The notes: generated from the sequence alone by a model not told the origin. Counted from the stretch's first letter, positions 36,881 through 45,176 are shown. The stretch: 64,000 bases of DNA from Xylanimonas cellulosilytica DSM 15894 (GCF_000024965.1 NC_013530.1:1550001-1614000); one strand, 5' to 3'. Translations and numbers: made by a program.

Positions 36881-38287
36881 ATGAAGGCATCGACACTTGC
36901 CGCGGCGGCTGTGGCCGTCGTGCTCGTCGCCGCGGGCTGCACACCGGCGGCGCAGTCCGCCGAACCTGTCACGTTGCGCGTCGGCACCGACGACAGGCCC
37001 GGCCGCCCGTCGGCCGACCAGATCGAGGAGTTCGCCCGTCATGTGTCCGACCTGTCCGAGGGGCGCATCACCATCGAGCCCGTGTGGCAGGCGGTCGGCG
37101 ACGAGGACCACCGCCCGGACTGGGACCAGCAGGTCGCCCGGCTCGTGATGTCCGGCGAGCTCGAGATGGGGCTGATCCCGTCGCGGTCGTGGGACACCGA
37201 GGGGGTCGAGACGCTCCGGCCGCTGACGACGCCGTTCCTCGTCGACTCCGACGAGCTGCTCGCGGAGATCCTCACGAGCGACCTCGCGGACGAGATGATG
37301 GCCGGGCTCGACGAGGTCGGCGTCGTCGGCCTGTCGATCTTCCCCGAGGGTCTGCGCCATCCCTTCGGCTACGAGAAGGCGCTGGCCGGGCCCGAGGACT
37401 ACGCGGGAGGGACCTTGCGCGTGCCCACCTCGGCAACCTCACGGGAGATGTTCGCGGTGTTCGGGGCGAGCACGAACGACGTACCTCCGGATCCCGAGGA
37501 GCACATCGGCATCGAGTCGGGCTTCCTGTTCCTGCCTGGCGGCATCGCGACGTCGAACGTGACGTTCTATCCCAAGGCGAACGTGCTGGTCACGAACGAA
37601 GCCGTCTTCGACGGCCTCGCCGCCGGCGATCGGGAGATCCTCGAGCGGGCCGCGGCCCAGACCCTGGAGTGGACCGTGGCCAACCTGCCGCGCGAGTCCG
37701 CGCTAGCCCAGGAGTTCTGCGAGGGTGGCGGTGTCGTGCGGCACGCGACCGACCAGCAGCTCGCCGAGCTTACGCGGGCGGCAGAGCCCGTGATCGAGGG
37801 CGTCCGCGCGGCTGATCGGCGCAACGGGTTGGTGCTCGACGCAATCACGCAACTCAAGGCAGACGTGCCCACAGCGGTACCTGCGCCGGAGTGCGGGGAG
37901 GACGATGCGACCGGGCCTACCGGGCAGGAGTCGGTGCTCAACGGCGTCTACCGGTTCGATGTGTCCCGGAACGACCTCATCGCTGCCGGGACGAACCGGA
38001 ACTTCACCAACGTCGGTGTGTGGACCTACACGCTCCACGACGGGGAGTTCGAACTTCAGCTGGCCGAGGAGGAGTCTGGCGACCTCTGGGAGGAAAGCGG
38101 GACATATCGGGTTGATGGTGACCGCGTCACGTTCTACGGGCCAGCCCTGATCCCTCCGGGTGACACGTTGACGTGGGAGAAGGACGCGAGCGGCGGCTTG
38201 GTCTTCGAGAACGTCAACGTCAGCCCGATGGAGTGGCACGTTTTCTCTCAGACCTGGGAGTGGGTGGCCGACATTGGTACGGAGTAG
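36881..38287 (+). CDS. TRAP/DctP-type substrate-binding lipoprotein with extra C-terminal domain
   Basis: This 468-residue lipoprotein has the lipobox VAAGC (Cys20). A DctP-like binding domain covers about residues 30-345 (QIEEFARHVSDLSEGRITIE, GLRHPFGYEKAL, FYPKANVLVTNEAVFDGL). After it comes a separate domain (about 350-468) that starts LNGVYRFDVSRNDL, is rich in Trp, Tyr and beta-prone sequence, and ends HVFSQTWEWVADIG. It resembles a lipocalin-type barrel by eye only. Codon use in this last part is visibly less GC-biased. No DctQ or DctM transporter gene is near. TAGGAGG precedes the ATG. It is divergent from the kinase at 34919. Confidence 0.88.
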   Translation: MKASTLAAAAVAVVLVAAGCTPAAQSAEPVTLRVGTDDRPGRPSADQIEEFARHVSDLSEGRITIEPVWQAVGDEDHRPDWDQQVARLVMSGELEMGLIPSRSWDTEGVETLRPLTTPFLVDSDELLAEILTSDLADEMMAGLDEVGVVGLSIFPEGLRHPFGYEKALAGPEDYAGGTLRVPTSATSREMFAVFGASTNDVPPDPEEHIGIESGFLFLPGGIATSNVTFYPKANVLVTNEAVFDGLAAGDREILERAAAQTLEWTVANLPRESALAQEFCEGGGVVRHATDQQLAELTRAAEPVIEGVRAADRRNGLVLDAITQLKADVPTAVPAPECGEDDATGPTGQESVLNGVYRFDVSRNDLIAAGTNRNFTNVGVWTYTLHDGEFELQLAEEESGDLWEESGTYRVDGDRVTFYGPALIPPGDTLTWEKDASGGLVFENVNVSPMEWHVFSQTWEWVADIGTE

Positions 38288-38290
38288 AGC

Positions 38291-39430
38291 GTGATCTCGC
38301 ACCGGAACGCGGCGACGGGCCGCCCGCGAAGGGGGCTCCGTCGCCGCGTCGCGGCCGTCGCGGCCGCCAGTGCGATGGCAGCGGGCGCGGCCTGCACGGC
38401 GACGGGGCCCACGTCCAAGGCTGGCGGGCAGGCACCACCGACCGTGCTACGGCTTGCCCTCGCCGAGGGGGCCGGCGTCCCCTACGCCCCGGCGGTAGAG
38501 CGCTTCGCGGCCGAGGCGCACGAGCGTTCGGACGGGTCGTTGGTGGTCGACATCGACTGGGGCGACATGCCGATCGACCCGGAGGGGGAGGTGCTGCTCG
38601 TCGATGAGGTGCGCGCGGGGGCCGCCGACCTCGCGCACGTCCCGGCGCGCGCACTCGACCTCGCGGGGATCGACCGCCTCCGCGCCCTGCAGACCCCGCT
38701 GCTCGTCGACTCGCTGGCACTCGCCGACGCGGCTGTCGGTGGCGAGGTCGGCGCGGACATGCTCGACGGGCTCGGCGCGCACGGGCTGGTGGGTCTCGGG
38801 ATGTACGTGGAGAACCTCCGCCGGCCCGTCGGGTACCGGTCCGCGCTGGTGAGCGCTGCCGACTTCGACGGGGTCGCCATCCGGGCCCAGCCGTCCGCGC
38901 TCTCCTACCGGGTGCTCGAGACGCTGGGAGCCCGGCCGTCGATGGGGGTGGGCTACCTGGTCGACGACACCGGCGAGCGGTTCGCCGCCGCGGAGTCGAC
39001 GTGGTCGGGGGACTACCCGTTTCCGCGGGGCTCGACGTTCACCGGCAACGTCGTCTTCTTTCCCAAGGTGAACGTCTTCGTCGCCCACCCGGACAGGTTC
39101 GCCGCCCTCACCACCCGGCAGCAGGAGGCGCTGCGGGAGGCGGCATCCCGGACGGAGCGGTGGTGGGCGACCGAGCGTCGCGCGAGCGAGGAGGAGCTCA
39201 CCGAGGCGTGGTGCCTGCGCGGCGGCCGGCTGGCGATGGCCACCGCGTCCGACCTGGCGTCGCTGCACGCGGCCGTCCGCCCACTCGTGGCCGAGCTGGA
39301 GGCCGACCCGGTGGTCGGTGCCGACGTCGCCGCGATCCGGGAGCTCGGGGAGACGCTCCCGGCTATGGAGTTGGTCCCGCCCCGGTGGTGCGCGCCGCCC
39401 ACCGGCGACGGCGCCCGCCTGAACCCCTGA
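38291..39430 (+). CDS. Second TRAP/DctP-type substrate-binding lipoprotein
   Basis: This 379-residue protein follows the first DctP gene by three bases. It has an Arg-rich N-terminus, a signal with lipobox AAGAAC (Cys35) and a DctP-like domain. The segments LQTPLLVDSLALAD, GLGMYVENLRRPVGYRSAL and VVFFPKVNVFVAHPDRFAAL correspond to parts of its neighbour, so the two are divergent paralogues. It lacks the extra C-terminal domain. Without a membrane transporter, both may present ligand to the flanking membrane kinases. Convergent kinase gene 39510-40970 follows after 79 bases containing repeated CCGGGCAGC units. Confidence 0.86.
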   Translation: MISHRNAATGRPRRGLRRRVAAVAAASAMAAGAACTATGPTSKAGGQAPPTVLRLALAEGAGVPYAPAVERFAAEAHERSDGSLVVDIDWGDMPIDPEGEVLLVDEVRAGAADLAHVPARALDLAGIDRLRALQTPLLVDSLALADAAVGGEVGADMLDGLGAHGLVGLGMYVENLRRPVGYRSALVSAADFDGVAIRAQPSALSYRVLETLGARPSMGVGYLVDDTGERFAAAESTWSGDYPFPRGSTFTGNVVFFPKVNVFVAHPDRFAALTTRQQEALREAASRTERWWATERRASEEELTEAWCLRGGRLAMATASDLASLHAAVRPLVAELEADPVVGADVAAIRELGETLPAMELVPPRWCAPPTGDGARLNP

Positions 39431-39509
39431 CCGGGCAGCGCCTCCGGCCGGTGGCGTCGTTGGCCGGGCAGCGCCGTCGGCCAGGCGGCACAGCAGCCGG
39501 GTAGCGCGG

Positions 39510-40970
39510 TCAGCCGGGCAGCATGGCGCGGATCGTGGTCCCGGCGCCCGGCGCCGAGTCCACGGTGAGGCTCCCGCCGAGCGCGGCGACCCGGTCGTCC
39601 AGCCCCGCCAGGCCCGAGCCCGGTGCCGGGGCGGCACCGCCGCGGCCGTCGTCCCGCACCGTCACCACCAGCACCCCGTCGTCGAGTCGCACCCGGACGT
39701 CGACACGGGCGGCGCCCGAGTGCTTGGCGGCGTTCGTCATCGCCTCCGCGCAGACGTAGTACGCGGCCCGCTCCACGTTCGGATCCGCCCGGACGGGCGC
39801 GACGTCCAGGGTGAGCGGGAGCGGCGCGCGTGCCGCCAGCAGTGCCAGCGCGGCGTCGAGCCCCAGGTCCAGACCGGGCGGGTCCAGCCCGTCGGCCGCG
39901 CGGTCCACCTGGGCGAGGACGTCGACGAGCCGTCGGGTGACGTCCGCCGGCCCCGACGCGTCCGCGAGCCGCGCGTGCAGCCGATGCAGCGGCTCGGCCA
40001 CGGCGGAACCCAGGTGCGCGGCCAGCCGCGTGCGTTCGGCGTCCGCGGCCAGGAGCAGCCTGCGTCGGGACGCTGCCACGTCGGCGATCGACGCCTGTGT
40101 CCGTTCCCGCAGGTCGGCGTTGGCACGGGTCAGCGCGGTCCAGTTCCGGATCGCATCCCGCACCTCGGGGTCGGCAGCGTCCTGAGCCTGGTCCGGGTCC
40201 CGACCGAGGCGTCGGCGTAGGTCCGGGTCGCCCGTCAGGCGCGCCAGCTCGGCGAGCACGTCGTCCGAGCCGTGCTCGCCGAGCTCGACGACGAGGTCGC
40301 CGACGCGGGACGGGTCGGGTCGGCGCAGGGCCAGCGCGAGCGTCCCGGCGGCCACGACGAGGGCGACGCAGTAGACGACGAACGACGGCCGCACCGCCTG
40401 CGAGAGCGGCACGACGCTGCGCGCCAGAGCATCGCCGAGCACGGCCGCGGCAACCAGCGCGCCGGTCACGAGCGCTGCGGTCCGCGCCCGCACGGCGTGG
40501 CGCGGTGCTGCCCGCCTCAGCAGGACGAGGCAGCCGACGAGCGCGAGGACCAGGACTGCCGCCGCCCGCTCGTCGGCCCAGATGGAGGTGCCGACGCTCG
40601 CCACGTAGCCGACGACGACCGCGGCCCGCACCCCGGCGCGCGACGCCCAGGGCGCCGGGAACGTGAGCAGCAGGTGGACGAGCACGCCGCGGTGCCAGAA
40701 CGCGGCGGGGAGCCACCACGTGCCCAGCCACCAGGCGCCGGCGATACCCGCGACGAGTGCCGCGAGCGCACGGGACCGCCGCGCCGCAAGGACGGCCAGC
40801 GCCCCATAGGCGACGCCGACGGCGAGATCGGCCGCCGAGACCAGTGGGTCGCTCCAGACCGGGCCGTCCCCGGCCTGAAGTTCGTCCCAGGCCAAGGAGA
40901 CCACCCCCGCGACGACGAGCACCCCGACGGCACCCATCACCGCCACGCGCCGCGCCCGGGCAACCGCCAT
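39510..40970 (-). CDS. Membrane histidine kinase with intact ATPase domain but no H-box His
   Basis: This 486-residue protein has about eight membrane helices (residues 10-225), a coiled region and a HisKA_3-like helix. The ATPase domain is complete: N-box EAMTNAAKHS, G1 loop DDGRGG, then GLAGLDDRVAALGG. In the helix, the place of [10 protein letters not shown] in the other kinase reads HLGSAVAEPL, so Gly321 stands where the phospho-acceptor His should be; a His is present only two residues earlier. It is the mirror image of the kinase at 34919. The ATG follows TAGCGT by six bases, so it is probably leaderless. No response regulator is adjacent. Confidence 0.87.
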   Translation of the reverse strand: MAVARARRVAVMGAVGVLVVAGVVSLAWDELQAGDGPVWSDPLVSAADLAVGVAYGALAVLAARRSRALAALVAGIAGAWWLGTWWLPAAFWHRGVLVHLLLTFPAPWASRAGVRAAVVVGYVASVGTSIWADERAAAVLVLALVGCLVLLRRAAPRHAVRARTAALVTGALVAAAVLGDALARSVVPLSQAVRPSFVVYCVALVVAAGTLALALRRPDPSRVGDLVVELGEHGSDDVLAELARLTGDPDLRRRLGRDPDQAQDAADPEVRDAIRNWTALTRANADLRERTQASIADVAASRRRLLLAADAERTRLAAHLGSAVAEPLHRLHARLADASGPADVTRRLVDVLAQVDRAADGLDPPGLDLGLDAALALLAARAPLPLTLDVAPVRADPNVERAAYYVCAEAMTNAAKHSGAARVDVRVRLDDGVLVVTVRDDGRGGAAPAPGSGLAGLDDRVAALGGSLTVDSAPGAGTTIRAMLPG

Positions 40971-41095
40971 ATCCCGACGCTAGGCGACCACGTGCCTACG
41001 GCACCAGGGCATCGCGAGGTGTCGCAGCGCGGGTCGGATGCTGTGACGGAGGACGCCCTCAGGCTCGGCGCGAGTGACCTGGGGCTGGTGTCGGC

Positions 41096-41437
41096 CTAGC
41101 GTTCCGAAGTCTCGCCCTGCGGGCGGCTGACCTTGCGCCATCTGAGCCACGCACGGGTGAGCAGCCAGACGACGTACAGGTTGAGCGGCACGATGGCGTA
41201 CCAGGGGAACGCGTCGCCGAAGGCAAACCTCCGGGGGACAGGGCTCGGTTCCGCCTGGGCCGCCTGCGCCCACCACCACGCGAGGATGATGATCCCGGTC
41301 ACGACGATCGCCGTCGGCACCATCCACAGCGCGGCCCGGAGGGACTGCCTGGCGGCGCGCCGCTCCCGCTCTGCCTCGTCGAGCGCGCCGAGCGCCGTCG
41401 CGCGTTCGATCGCTCTGCGGGCGGCGTACCCCGTCAC
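41096..41437 (-). CDS. Small membrane protein in the WXG100 gene unit
   Basis: This 113-residue protein has a charged N-terminal helix (AIERATALGALDEAERERRAARQ) and two hydrophobic segments (about 47-68, rich in Trp, and 85-105 with WYAIVPLNLYVVWLLTRAW). No family is recognised. The GTG start at 41437 overlaps the stop of the preceding gene (GTGA), so it is the third gene of a unit starting with a WXG100-type secreted protein. A role as membrane partner or immunity protein is a guess from context. Confidence 0.75.
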   Translation of the reverse strand: MTGYAARRAIERATALGALDEAERERRAARQSLRAALWMVPTAIVVTGIIILAWWWAQAAQAEPSPVPRRFAFGDAFPWYAIVPLNLYVVWLLTRAWLRWRKVSRPQGETSER

Positions 41438-42090
41438 GAGAGCGCCTCTGCGAGCGCGTCGAACGCCGTCGCGGCGTCGACGGGCCGCGGTGCGTTCGAA
41501 CCGCCGGCCGGCCCTGCGGCGATCTCCGCGCGGCCGTCGGCGGTGAACCGCAGGGCGGCTGCACGGGAGCCTGCGTCCCCCGTGAGTCGGAGGCGGGCCG
41601 CAAGCGGACGGGTGTCGTGGCGGTCGTAGTGCGCCTTGACGACGCGCACGCCGACGGCGGGCAGGGTGTCGGTGGGCGCGAGCGGCCACGCGTGCCAGAT
41701 CGAGTGGGGGCGCGGCTCGAGCAGCACGCTGCCGTTCCCGGATCCGACGAGCAGCGCCCCGCCGATCGCCTGCTTGCCCGGTCCGGCGACGACGTTCACC
41801 TCGAGCCAGCGAGTGGCGGTGCGCAGCACCGAGACGAGGGCACGCAGGTCGCCCTGTGGCTCCAGGGTGCTGCCGTCCATGAGGCACAGCCCGCGGAGGA
41901 TCAGCGAGCTCACACCGGCCGCGAGCAGCGGTGAGTCGGACGCGACGTCGGGCAGGCGCAGGTGCTCACGCGTGGTCTGCGCACCCGGTTCGTCGCCGAG
42001 CGAGAGCAGGGACAGCAGCTCGAAGCCGGTCAGGCCGATGAGCAACCCCGCCATGTCGGCGGGCACATCCTCGGTCGCGCTGTGCGCCAT
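41434..42090 (-). CDS. Unknown protein, possible type VII secretion chaperone or partner
   Basis: This protein of about 218 residues (MAHSATEDVPADMAGLL) is not firmly assigned. It begins with an Asp/Glu-containing helix and LLSLLSLGDEPGAQTT. A mixed alpha/beta body has regular beta-prone stretches (RWLEVNVVAGPGKQAIGGALLVG, GVRVVKAHYDRHDTRPLAARLRL). No signal peptide or membrane helix is visible. The general look and the position directly after a WXG100 gene recall EspG-type cytoplasmic chaperones of type VII systems, but no motif proves it. Start codons at 42090, 42096 (ATG) and 42099 (GTG) are all possible; AGGTG fits 42090. Confidence 0.7.
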   Translation of the reverse strand: MAHSATEDVPADMAGLLIGLTGFELLSLLSLGDEPGAQTTREHLRLPDVASDSPLLAAGVSSLILRGLCLMDGSTLEPQGDLRALVSVLRTATRWLEVNVVAGPGKQAIGGALLVGSGNGSVLLEPRPHSIWHAWPLAPTDTLPAVGVRVVKAHYDRHDTRPLAARLRLTGDAGSRAAALRFTADGRAEIAAGPAGGSNAPRPVDAATAFDALAEALS

Positions 42091-42109
42091 CACCATCACC
42101 TGTCACCCG

Positions 42110-43072
42110 TCACTTGAACCAGTCACCGACCGCGTCGAGCGCGTCACCAGCGCCCTCGAGGAACTCTTCGCCCGCGTGGGCCACGGCCCCGGCGGCATCC
42201 TCCACACCCTGCCATGCTCCGGTGGCCGCGTCCGCGATCCCCTCACCGACCCAGGTGACACCGTCCCAGATCATGTCCGAGGTGTTCTCGTACCCGAGGT
42301 TGTCCGCCAGCAGACCGAGCCCGGCCCACGCGGCACCCGCACCGAGAACCGCCCAGCCGACCGGAGTCCCGGCCGCGACGATCATGCCGGCCACAGCGAG
42401 CCCGCCGCCGATGACGCCGTCCGCAACCTGACCGACGTCGCCCTCCTGAATGCCGTCGATCAGGTTCCACGCGTTCAGCCCGACGTCAACGATGCCCAGA
42501 CCGGTGCCCAGGTGGCCGAGCCACGTCCCGGTGGTGCCAGCGAGCTCGGCGACGGTCGGCGTGCGGGTCAGGAGGGTCGCTTCCTGCAGGCCGTCGGCCA
42601 GAGCGGCGACCTCCCGCTGTGCGGCGATCATCTGCCCGAGGTACCAGTTCTCGACGAGCGCCTCGCCGAGTCCGAGGTAGGAGAGTCCGTCGGCGACCAC
42701 GCCGGGTGGGTCGGGCATCCGGTCCACGTCGCCGTGGGACGACACTCCGCCGCCGTCCGCGCTGGTGCCGCCGCCGCCTCCGGCGGCGGCGGCGCCGGTA
42801 TCGGCGGAGACTCCGCTGGCGAGCTCCTGCTCCTTGGCCTGGTCCCGCAACGTCGTGGCGGTCGCTGCGAACACGCTCGCGACCGTTCTCAGTGCGGGCC
42901 GGTGCTGGGTGTCCCACTCCGCGAGGTACCGCTGCGCATCCGGGCCCTGCCAGCCCGCCGCCCGCAACCGCGTGGCAATCGTGCGGGCGTCGTCGTCGAG
43001 ACTCTCGCTCGCCCTGTCGAATGCTGAGGCGAGCCTGCGGAGCGCTGCGGGATCGGCGCCCAGCCTGCTCAT
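42110..43072 (-). CDS. WXG100-type secreted protein with glycine-rich hydrophobic C-terminal region
   Basis: The 320-residue protein starts MSRLGADPAALRRLASAFD. Its first 100 residues form the helical hairpin of the WXG100 superfamily with Trp41-Gln-Gly at the turn, which marks type VII (ESX) substrates. A Gly/Ala/Ser linker (about 110-140) follows. The C-terminal part has a long Gly/Ala hydrophobic stretch (GVIGGGLAVAGMIVAAG, VGWAVLGAGAAWAGLGLLA, about 235-280) and an amphipathic acidic end (FLEGAGDALDAVGDWFK). Glycine-zipper stretches like this occur in membrane-active toxins, so it may be an effector. No type VII membrane machinery is in the window. Confidence 0.82.
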   Translation of the reverse strand: MSRLGADPAALRRLASAFDRASESLDDDARTIATRLRAAGWQGPDAQRYLAEWDTQHRPALRTVASVFAATATTLRDQAKEQELASGVSADTGAAAAGGGGGTSADGGGVSSHGDVDRMPDPPGVVADGLSYLGLGEALVENWYLGQMIAAQREVAALADGLQEATLLTRTPTVAELAGTTGTWLGHLGTGLGIVDVGLNAWNLIDGIQEGDVGQVADGVIGGGLAVAGMIVAAGTPVGWAVLGAGAAWAGLGLLADNLGYENTSDMIWDGVTWVGEGIADAATGAWQGVEDAAGAVAHAGEEFLEGAGDALDAVGDWFK

Positions 43073-43189
43073 CGGTACCCCCAGTTCCGCACGCTCCTCA
43101 GCGCGCCCGGACACGGACGCTACCGCCTGGCACCTCCGATGACGATGGGTACCAGTGCCCATCCCTCGCGGGGACCGCGCCCGTCGCGG

Positions 43190-44296
43190 TCAGGCGACCG
43201 CGGCGTCGTCGTCCGGCGGGATATCGGGTTCCGGTTCCGTCAGGAGCTCCGCGCGGGGGCGCAGGCGCGTGTAGACCGCCCACGTGACGGCGACGACGGG
43301 GACGGCGACGATGGCGCCGAGGATGCCCGCCAGCACGGTCCCGGTCGCGATCGCGACGGCGACGATCACCGGGTGCAGGGCGACCTGCTTGCCCATGATG
43401 AGCGGTTGGAGCAGGTGCCCCTCGATCTGCCCGATGAGTGCGACCCCCAGGATCACGATCAACGCCTTGACGGGGCCTTCCGCGGCGAGAGCCACCACGC
43501 CCGCGATGACCATGGCGGCCGGTGCGCCGATGAGCGGGATGAACGTGCCGATGAACACCAGCACGGCGAGCGGCGCGGCCAGCGGGATGCCGAGGATCGC
43601 GAGGAACACCCCGGCCATGAGGCCGTTGGTGAGCGCGATGATCACCGTCCCGCGTGCGTAGCCGGCGAACGTCTCCCACCCGGCGGTCGCGGCCCCGTCC
43701 CAGCGGTCGCGGTGCCCTGCCGGTACCTGCGTGAGGAACCAGCGCCACATCGCGCCGCCCTGCAGCAGGAAGAACACGGTGCAGAAGATCGCCAGCGCGA
43801 CGACGGCGAACGCCTCGACGACGGTGCCGACGGTCTGGGCGGTCTGGCCCGCGACGTCGGCGGCGTTGTCGGCGATCCACTGGCGCGCCGCCTCCAGCGC
43901 GTCGGTGAAGGCTTCGGGCGAGATGTCCAGGCGCAGCGGGCCGGTGGCGAGCCAGCCGATGATCTGGTCGACGCCGTCGGTGAACTCCTCTCCGAGCGTC
44001 TGCCACTGGCCTGCGACCGACGCGACGACGTATGTCACGAGGCCGCCGACGACGATCAGCGCGGTCAGGAACGTCAGCCCGATCGCGAACGGGCGCGGTA
44101 CGACGCGCGCGAACCAGTCGGTGAGCGGACGCAGCACGGAGGTCAGCACCAGTGCGAGGAACACCGCGATGAACACGAGGCGCACGTGCACGACGGCGAA
44201 GACCAGCAGCGACACGGCCACGACCAGGACCACGAACCGCCACGACCACCCCGCGCTGGTACGCAGCCAGTGGGGGACGTTGTCGCTCTCGCTCAC
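43190..44296 (-). CDS. AI-2E family (PerM/YdiK-like) membrane transporter
   Basis: This 368-residue protein has about seven to eight membrane helices. The family signatures are HVRLVFIAVFLALVLTSVLRPL near the start, and the C-terminal block GIPLAAPLAVLVFIGTFIPLIGAPAAMVIAGVVAL followed by GHLLQPLIMGKQVALHPV. Members have been linked to AI-2 export (TqsA) or Na+/H+ antiport; no substrate can be assigned here. The GTG at 44296 has GGAGG upstream. It stands alone, in the opposite direction to the tRNA-Leu gene. Confidence 0.92.
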   Translation of the reverse strand: MSESDNVPHWLRTSAGWSWRFVVLVVAVSLLVFAVVHVRLVFIAVFLALVLTSVLRPLTDWFARVVPRPFAIGLTFLTALIVVGGLVTYVVASVAGQWQTLGEEFTDGVDQIIGWLATGPLRLDISPEAFTDALEAARQWIADNAADVAGQTAQTVGTVVEAFAVVALAIFCTVFFLLQGGAMWRWFLTQVPAGHRDRWDGAATAGWETFAGYARGTVIIALTNGLMAGVFLAILGIPLAAPLAVLVFIGTFIPLIGAPAAMVIAGVVALAAEGPVKALIVILGVALIGQIEGHLLQPLIMGKQVALHPVIVAVAIATGTVLAGILGAIVAVPVVAVTWAVYTRLRPRAELLTEPEPDIPPDDDAAVA

Positions 44297-44395
44297 GCCG
44301 TCTCACCTCCGCCGATGGGTCGCGATCCCAGTGTGCCCGCTGCGCCCGGAGCCGGCGTGGAGGTGGCACGCGATTTCGGAGCGCCCCGGACCGCA

Positions 44396-44404
44396 TGCTA
44401 TGTT
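44396..44404 (+). promoter_or_regulatory. Extended -10 promoter of tRNA-Leu
   Basis: TGCTATGTT is an extended -10 (TGN-TATGTT) 43 bases before the mature tRNA start. No good -35 is visible, which is compatible with the extended form. Confidence 0.45.
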
Positions 44405-44447
44405 TCTGCCCGCACCGGAACGGCGGGAACGCCGTTGCGGGTCACCG

Positions 44448-44532
44448 GTCCGGGTGGCGGAATGGCAGACGCGCTAGCTTGAGGTGCTAGTGCCCTTTAT
44501 CGGGCGTGGGGGTTCAAGTCCCCCTCCGGACA
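44448..44532 (+). tRNA. tRNA-Leu (anticodon GAG)
   Basis: The 85-base gene has an acceptor stem GTCCGGG/TCCGGAC with one G-T pair, a D-arm starting TGGCGGAATGGCAGAC and an anticodon arm CTAGC-TTGAGGT-GCTAG giving GAG. The long variable arm TGCCCTTTATCGGGCG is typical of class II tRNAs, and the T-arm is GGGGG-TTCAAGT-CCCCC. The discriminator base is A at 44532. CCA is not encoded. Confidence 0.97.
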
Positions 44533-44552
44533 CTCGTTGAGACAGCGACGAA

Positions 44553-44595
44553 AAAGGCCCTCCGACCAGGCAATACGCCCGGTCGGAGGGCCTTT
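44553..44595 (+). terminator. Rho-independent terminator after tRNA-Leu
   Basis: The 15-base arms AAAGGCCCTCCGACC (44553-44567) and GGTCGGAGGGCCTTT (44581-44595) pair perfectly around a 13-base loop and end in a short T-run. Confidence 0.9.
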
Positions 44596-45063
44596 CTCGT
44601 ACCCGGTCGCGCGACCAGCCCCGGCGACGGCCTCGTGGGGGTTAGCGGCCAAAACGGGGTCGCGAAGCAGTTGGTAGCCGGCCCCGCGTTCCTCCTGGCC
44701 ACGCGTGCGGTCGACACGATCTGGACGATGCCCGACCACCTCGCGCAGTCGGGCGGCCTGACATCGTCGCTCGCGGGGTGTGAGTCATGGATGTGGCGCC
44801 TTCGCGTTCGCACAGGTCTGCGAAGGTTCCTGATGTGTGGCAAGCAATCAGACGGGACGACACCCCGGGCCGTCGGGCGGGCCGCTCGTCGGTCGATGGG
44901 ACCAGGTTGAGGTCGAGCGGCCCGGCCTGTCACGCCAAAGCTCTGGTTCGCATGACGAACCGGGCCGTTCGTCGGCCGACGCCCTCGGACCGTCGACCGG
45001 CCGTGTGAGTCCTGCGGCCATGGACCGGCTGCTCGGGCTGGTCAGCAAGGTCGAAGCGCGTCT

Positions 45064-45081
45064 GATTGTGGAGACACAATC
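45064..45081. repeat. Inverted repeat upstream of the decayed DUF1016 gene
   Basis: GATTGTG-GAGA-CACAATC has 7-base perfect arms. It could be an operator or RNA hairpin of the ancestral transcript. Confidence 0.4.
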
Positions 45082-45094
45082 GCGACGCACACCC

Positions 45095-45115
45095 TCGCTC
45101 GCGTCCCGCGAGCGA
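45095..45115. repeat. Strong hairpin upstream of the decayed DUF1016 gene
   Basis: TCGCTCGCG-TCC-CGCGAGCGA has 9-base perfect arms and lies 14 bases after the previous inverted repeat and 61 bases before the ATG at 45177. It may be a terminator or attenuator. Confidence 0.4.
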
Positions 45116-45176
45116 CGATGCCAGTGTCCCGCCCTACTTTGTGGCCGGCAGCATCGCCACGATCGAGGGGGTCACC

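Larger units (their letters stand above)
44596..45176. other. About 580 bases without a recognisable gene
   Basis: Several frames are open across parts of this stretch, but none gives a recognisable protein and the third positions show no steady GC bias. The base composition is more even than in neighbouring genes. Two hairpins occur near the end (45064-45081, 45095-45115). Together with the decayed gene that follows, this looks like the remains of an accessory region downstream of the tRNA gene. Confidence 0.5.

Noticed and set aside
44600-45100. Short open frames in the stretch after tRNA-Leu
   Set aside because: No codon bias, no start signals and no recognisable protein.
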